This document shows, piece after piece, positions 63,602 to 64,000 of a DNA stretch of 64,000 nt. A model generated the notes under the pieces. It was given only the letters and a program-made list of their open reading frames with translations, was not told the DNA's origin and searched no databases. The DNA is taken from assembly GCF_002886185.1 (NCBI RefSeq), contig NZ_KZ614146.1, positions 2,030,930 to 2,094,929 on the forward strand. Direction: 5' to 3'. This DNA comes from Salipaludibacillus neizhouensis (GTDB lineage Bacteria > Bacillota > Bacilli > Bacillales > Salisediminibacteriaceae). Every line of letters starts with the position of its first letter. The stretch's first letter is position 1. The position numbers were made by a program, and so were the translations under genes.

Positions 63602-64000
63602 TTACATAAATTCCGCCGCTAGTTGTTCAAATTCTTCTTTTTTTAGCGATAATTCCTGTGAAGCAAGTGATTCTTCTTTAAATCCTTTCACCATCGATTC
63701 ATAGGACGGTTTTTGTTTGTTTTGGTAAATTAATCCTGTTACAAGGCCATCGTATGTCATTAGTGTATTCATTGCCTTCATACGATTTTCAGGATCATAG
63801 TCTTCAACCGTTGATAGTGAGATCAAGTTCTCTTTGAACCAAGCGTACGTGTTGATTTTATTAAAAGTTACACATGGACTAAATACATTGATTAAAGAAA
63901 ACCCTTTGTGATTCATTCCTTGTTCGATAAGAGACGTTAGTTCTTTTAAATCACTGGAGAAACTTTGAGCAACAAATCCTGCTCCAGAAGCTAAGGCCAG
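63602..64000 (-). CDS. korB: 2-oxoacid:ferredoxin oxidoreductase beta subunit, C-terminal part
   Basis: The frame runs off the right edge of the window; 133 residues are visible. Segments ASGAGFVAQSFSSDLKELTS, NHKGFSLINVFSPCVTFNK and LVTGLIYQNKQKPSYES match the C-terminal half of the KorB-type thiamine-diphosphate subunit. It catalyses CoA-dependent decarboxylation of 2-oxoacids with ferredoxin, together with KorA. In bacilli korA-korB stands just before miaB; here the citrate-type genes lie between. Confidence 0.82.
   Translation of the reverse strand: MALASGAGFVAQSFSSDLKELTSLIEQGMNHKGFSLINVFSPCVTFNKINTYAWFKENLISLSTVEDYDPENRMKAMNTLMTYDGLVTGLIYQNKQKPSYESMVKGFKEESLASQELSLKKEEFEQLAAEFM

Overview
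The window looks like the chromosome of a spore-forming, low-GC Bacillaceae bacterium, probably a halophilic or marine relative such as Halobacillus, Pontibacillus or Virgibacillus (genus is inference). The evidence is AGGAGG-type ribosome sites throughout, sporulation genes (cotE, spoVK, a YjcZ-like microprotein, a YheC/YheD family), and the Bacillales order korB, miaB, ricA, cotE, mutS, mutL, miaA, hfq, spoVK, hflX, ynbB, glnA on the minus strand.

Region 1 (about 0.2-13.6 kb) is an accessory island rich in carboxylate-amine ligases. It holds three full YheC/YheD-type ATP-grasp proteins plus one broken copy, two Mur-ligase-like proteins (one with a single nonsense codon), a D-Ala-D-Ala-ligase-type ATP-grasp enzyme and an acylphosphatase. 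All are types that make or break acyl-phosphates. Several carry extra tails (basic, helix-hairpin-helix, Zn-ribbon-like). I infer a system that adds amino acids or peptides to a surface, probably the spore; this is the best candidate in the window for an undescribed system. IS1182-type remnants sit at the left edge and inside the island.

Region 2 (14.1-27.1 kb) is a nonulosonic-acid (legionaminic/sialic-type) surface-glycan locus. A minus-strand operon (aminotransferase, synthase, 2-epimerase) faces a plus-strand set: 4,6-dehydratase, a large surface-carbohydrate protein with a C-terminal tandem array of 15-residue Lys/Arg-rich repeats, two CMP-sugar synthetases, two SDRs, a Gfo/Idh oxidoreductase, a small unknown protein and a NeuD-type acetyltransferase. 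An IS91-type pseudogene and a decayed glycosyltransferase relic lie within or beside it. The composition resembles the Bacillus sps spore-coat polysaccharide operon.

Region 3 (27.2-43.9 kb) is debris-rich. From about 29.43 to 43.89 kb it looks like one decayed prophage inserted at the 3' end of glnA: a 19-bp identical core plus a degenerate copy of the glnA 3' end lies at the left, and the integrase C-terminus lies against glnA at the right. Inside are repressor, Zn-ribbon, DUF2800, DUF2815, PolA-type polymerase, VapE, methyltransferase and lysin fragments, mostly broken. Within this stretch are a transposon with a DDE transposase, an ExeA/TnsC-like ATPase and two accessory genes (35.2-38.3 kb), a DUF3231 gene and three sporulation-like small genes.

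Region 4 (43.9-64.0 kb) is the conserved housekeeping block. glnA keeps a perfect GlnR/TnrA-type palindrome upstream, but glnR is absent from its usual place. A plus-strand citrate-type two-component system and CitMHS transporter interrupt the block between miaB and korB.
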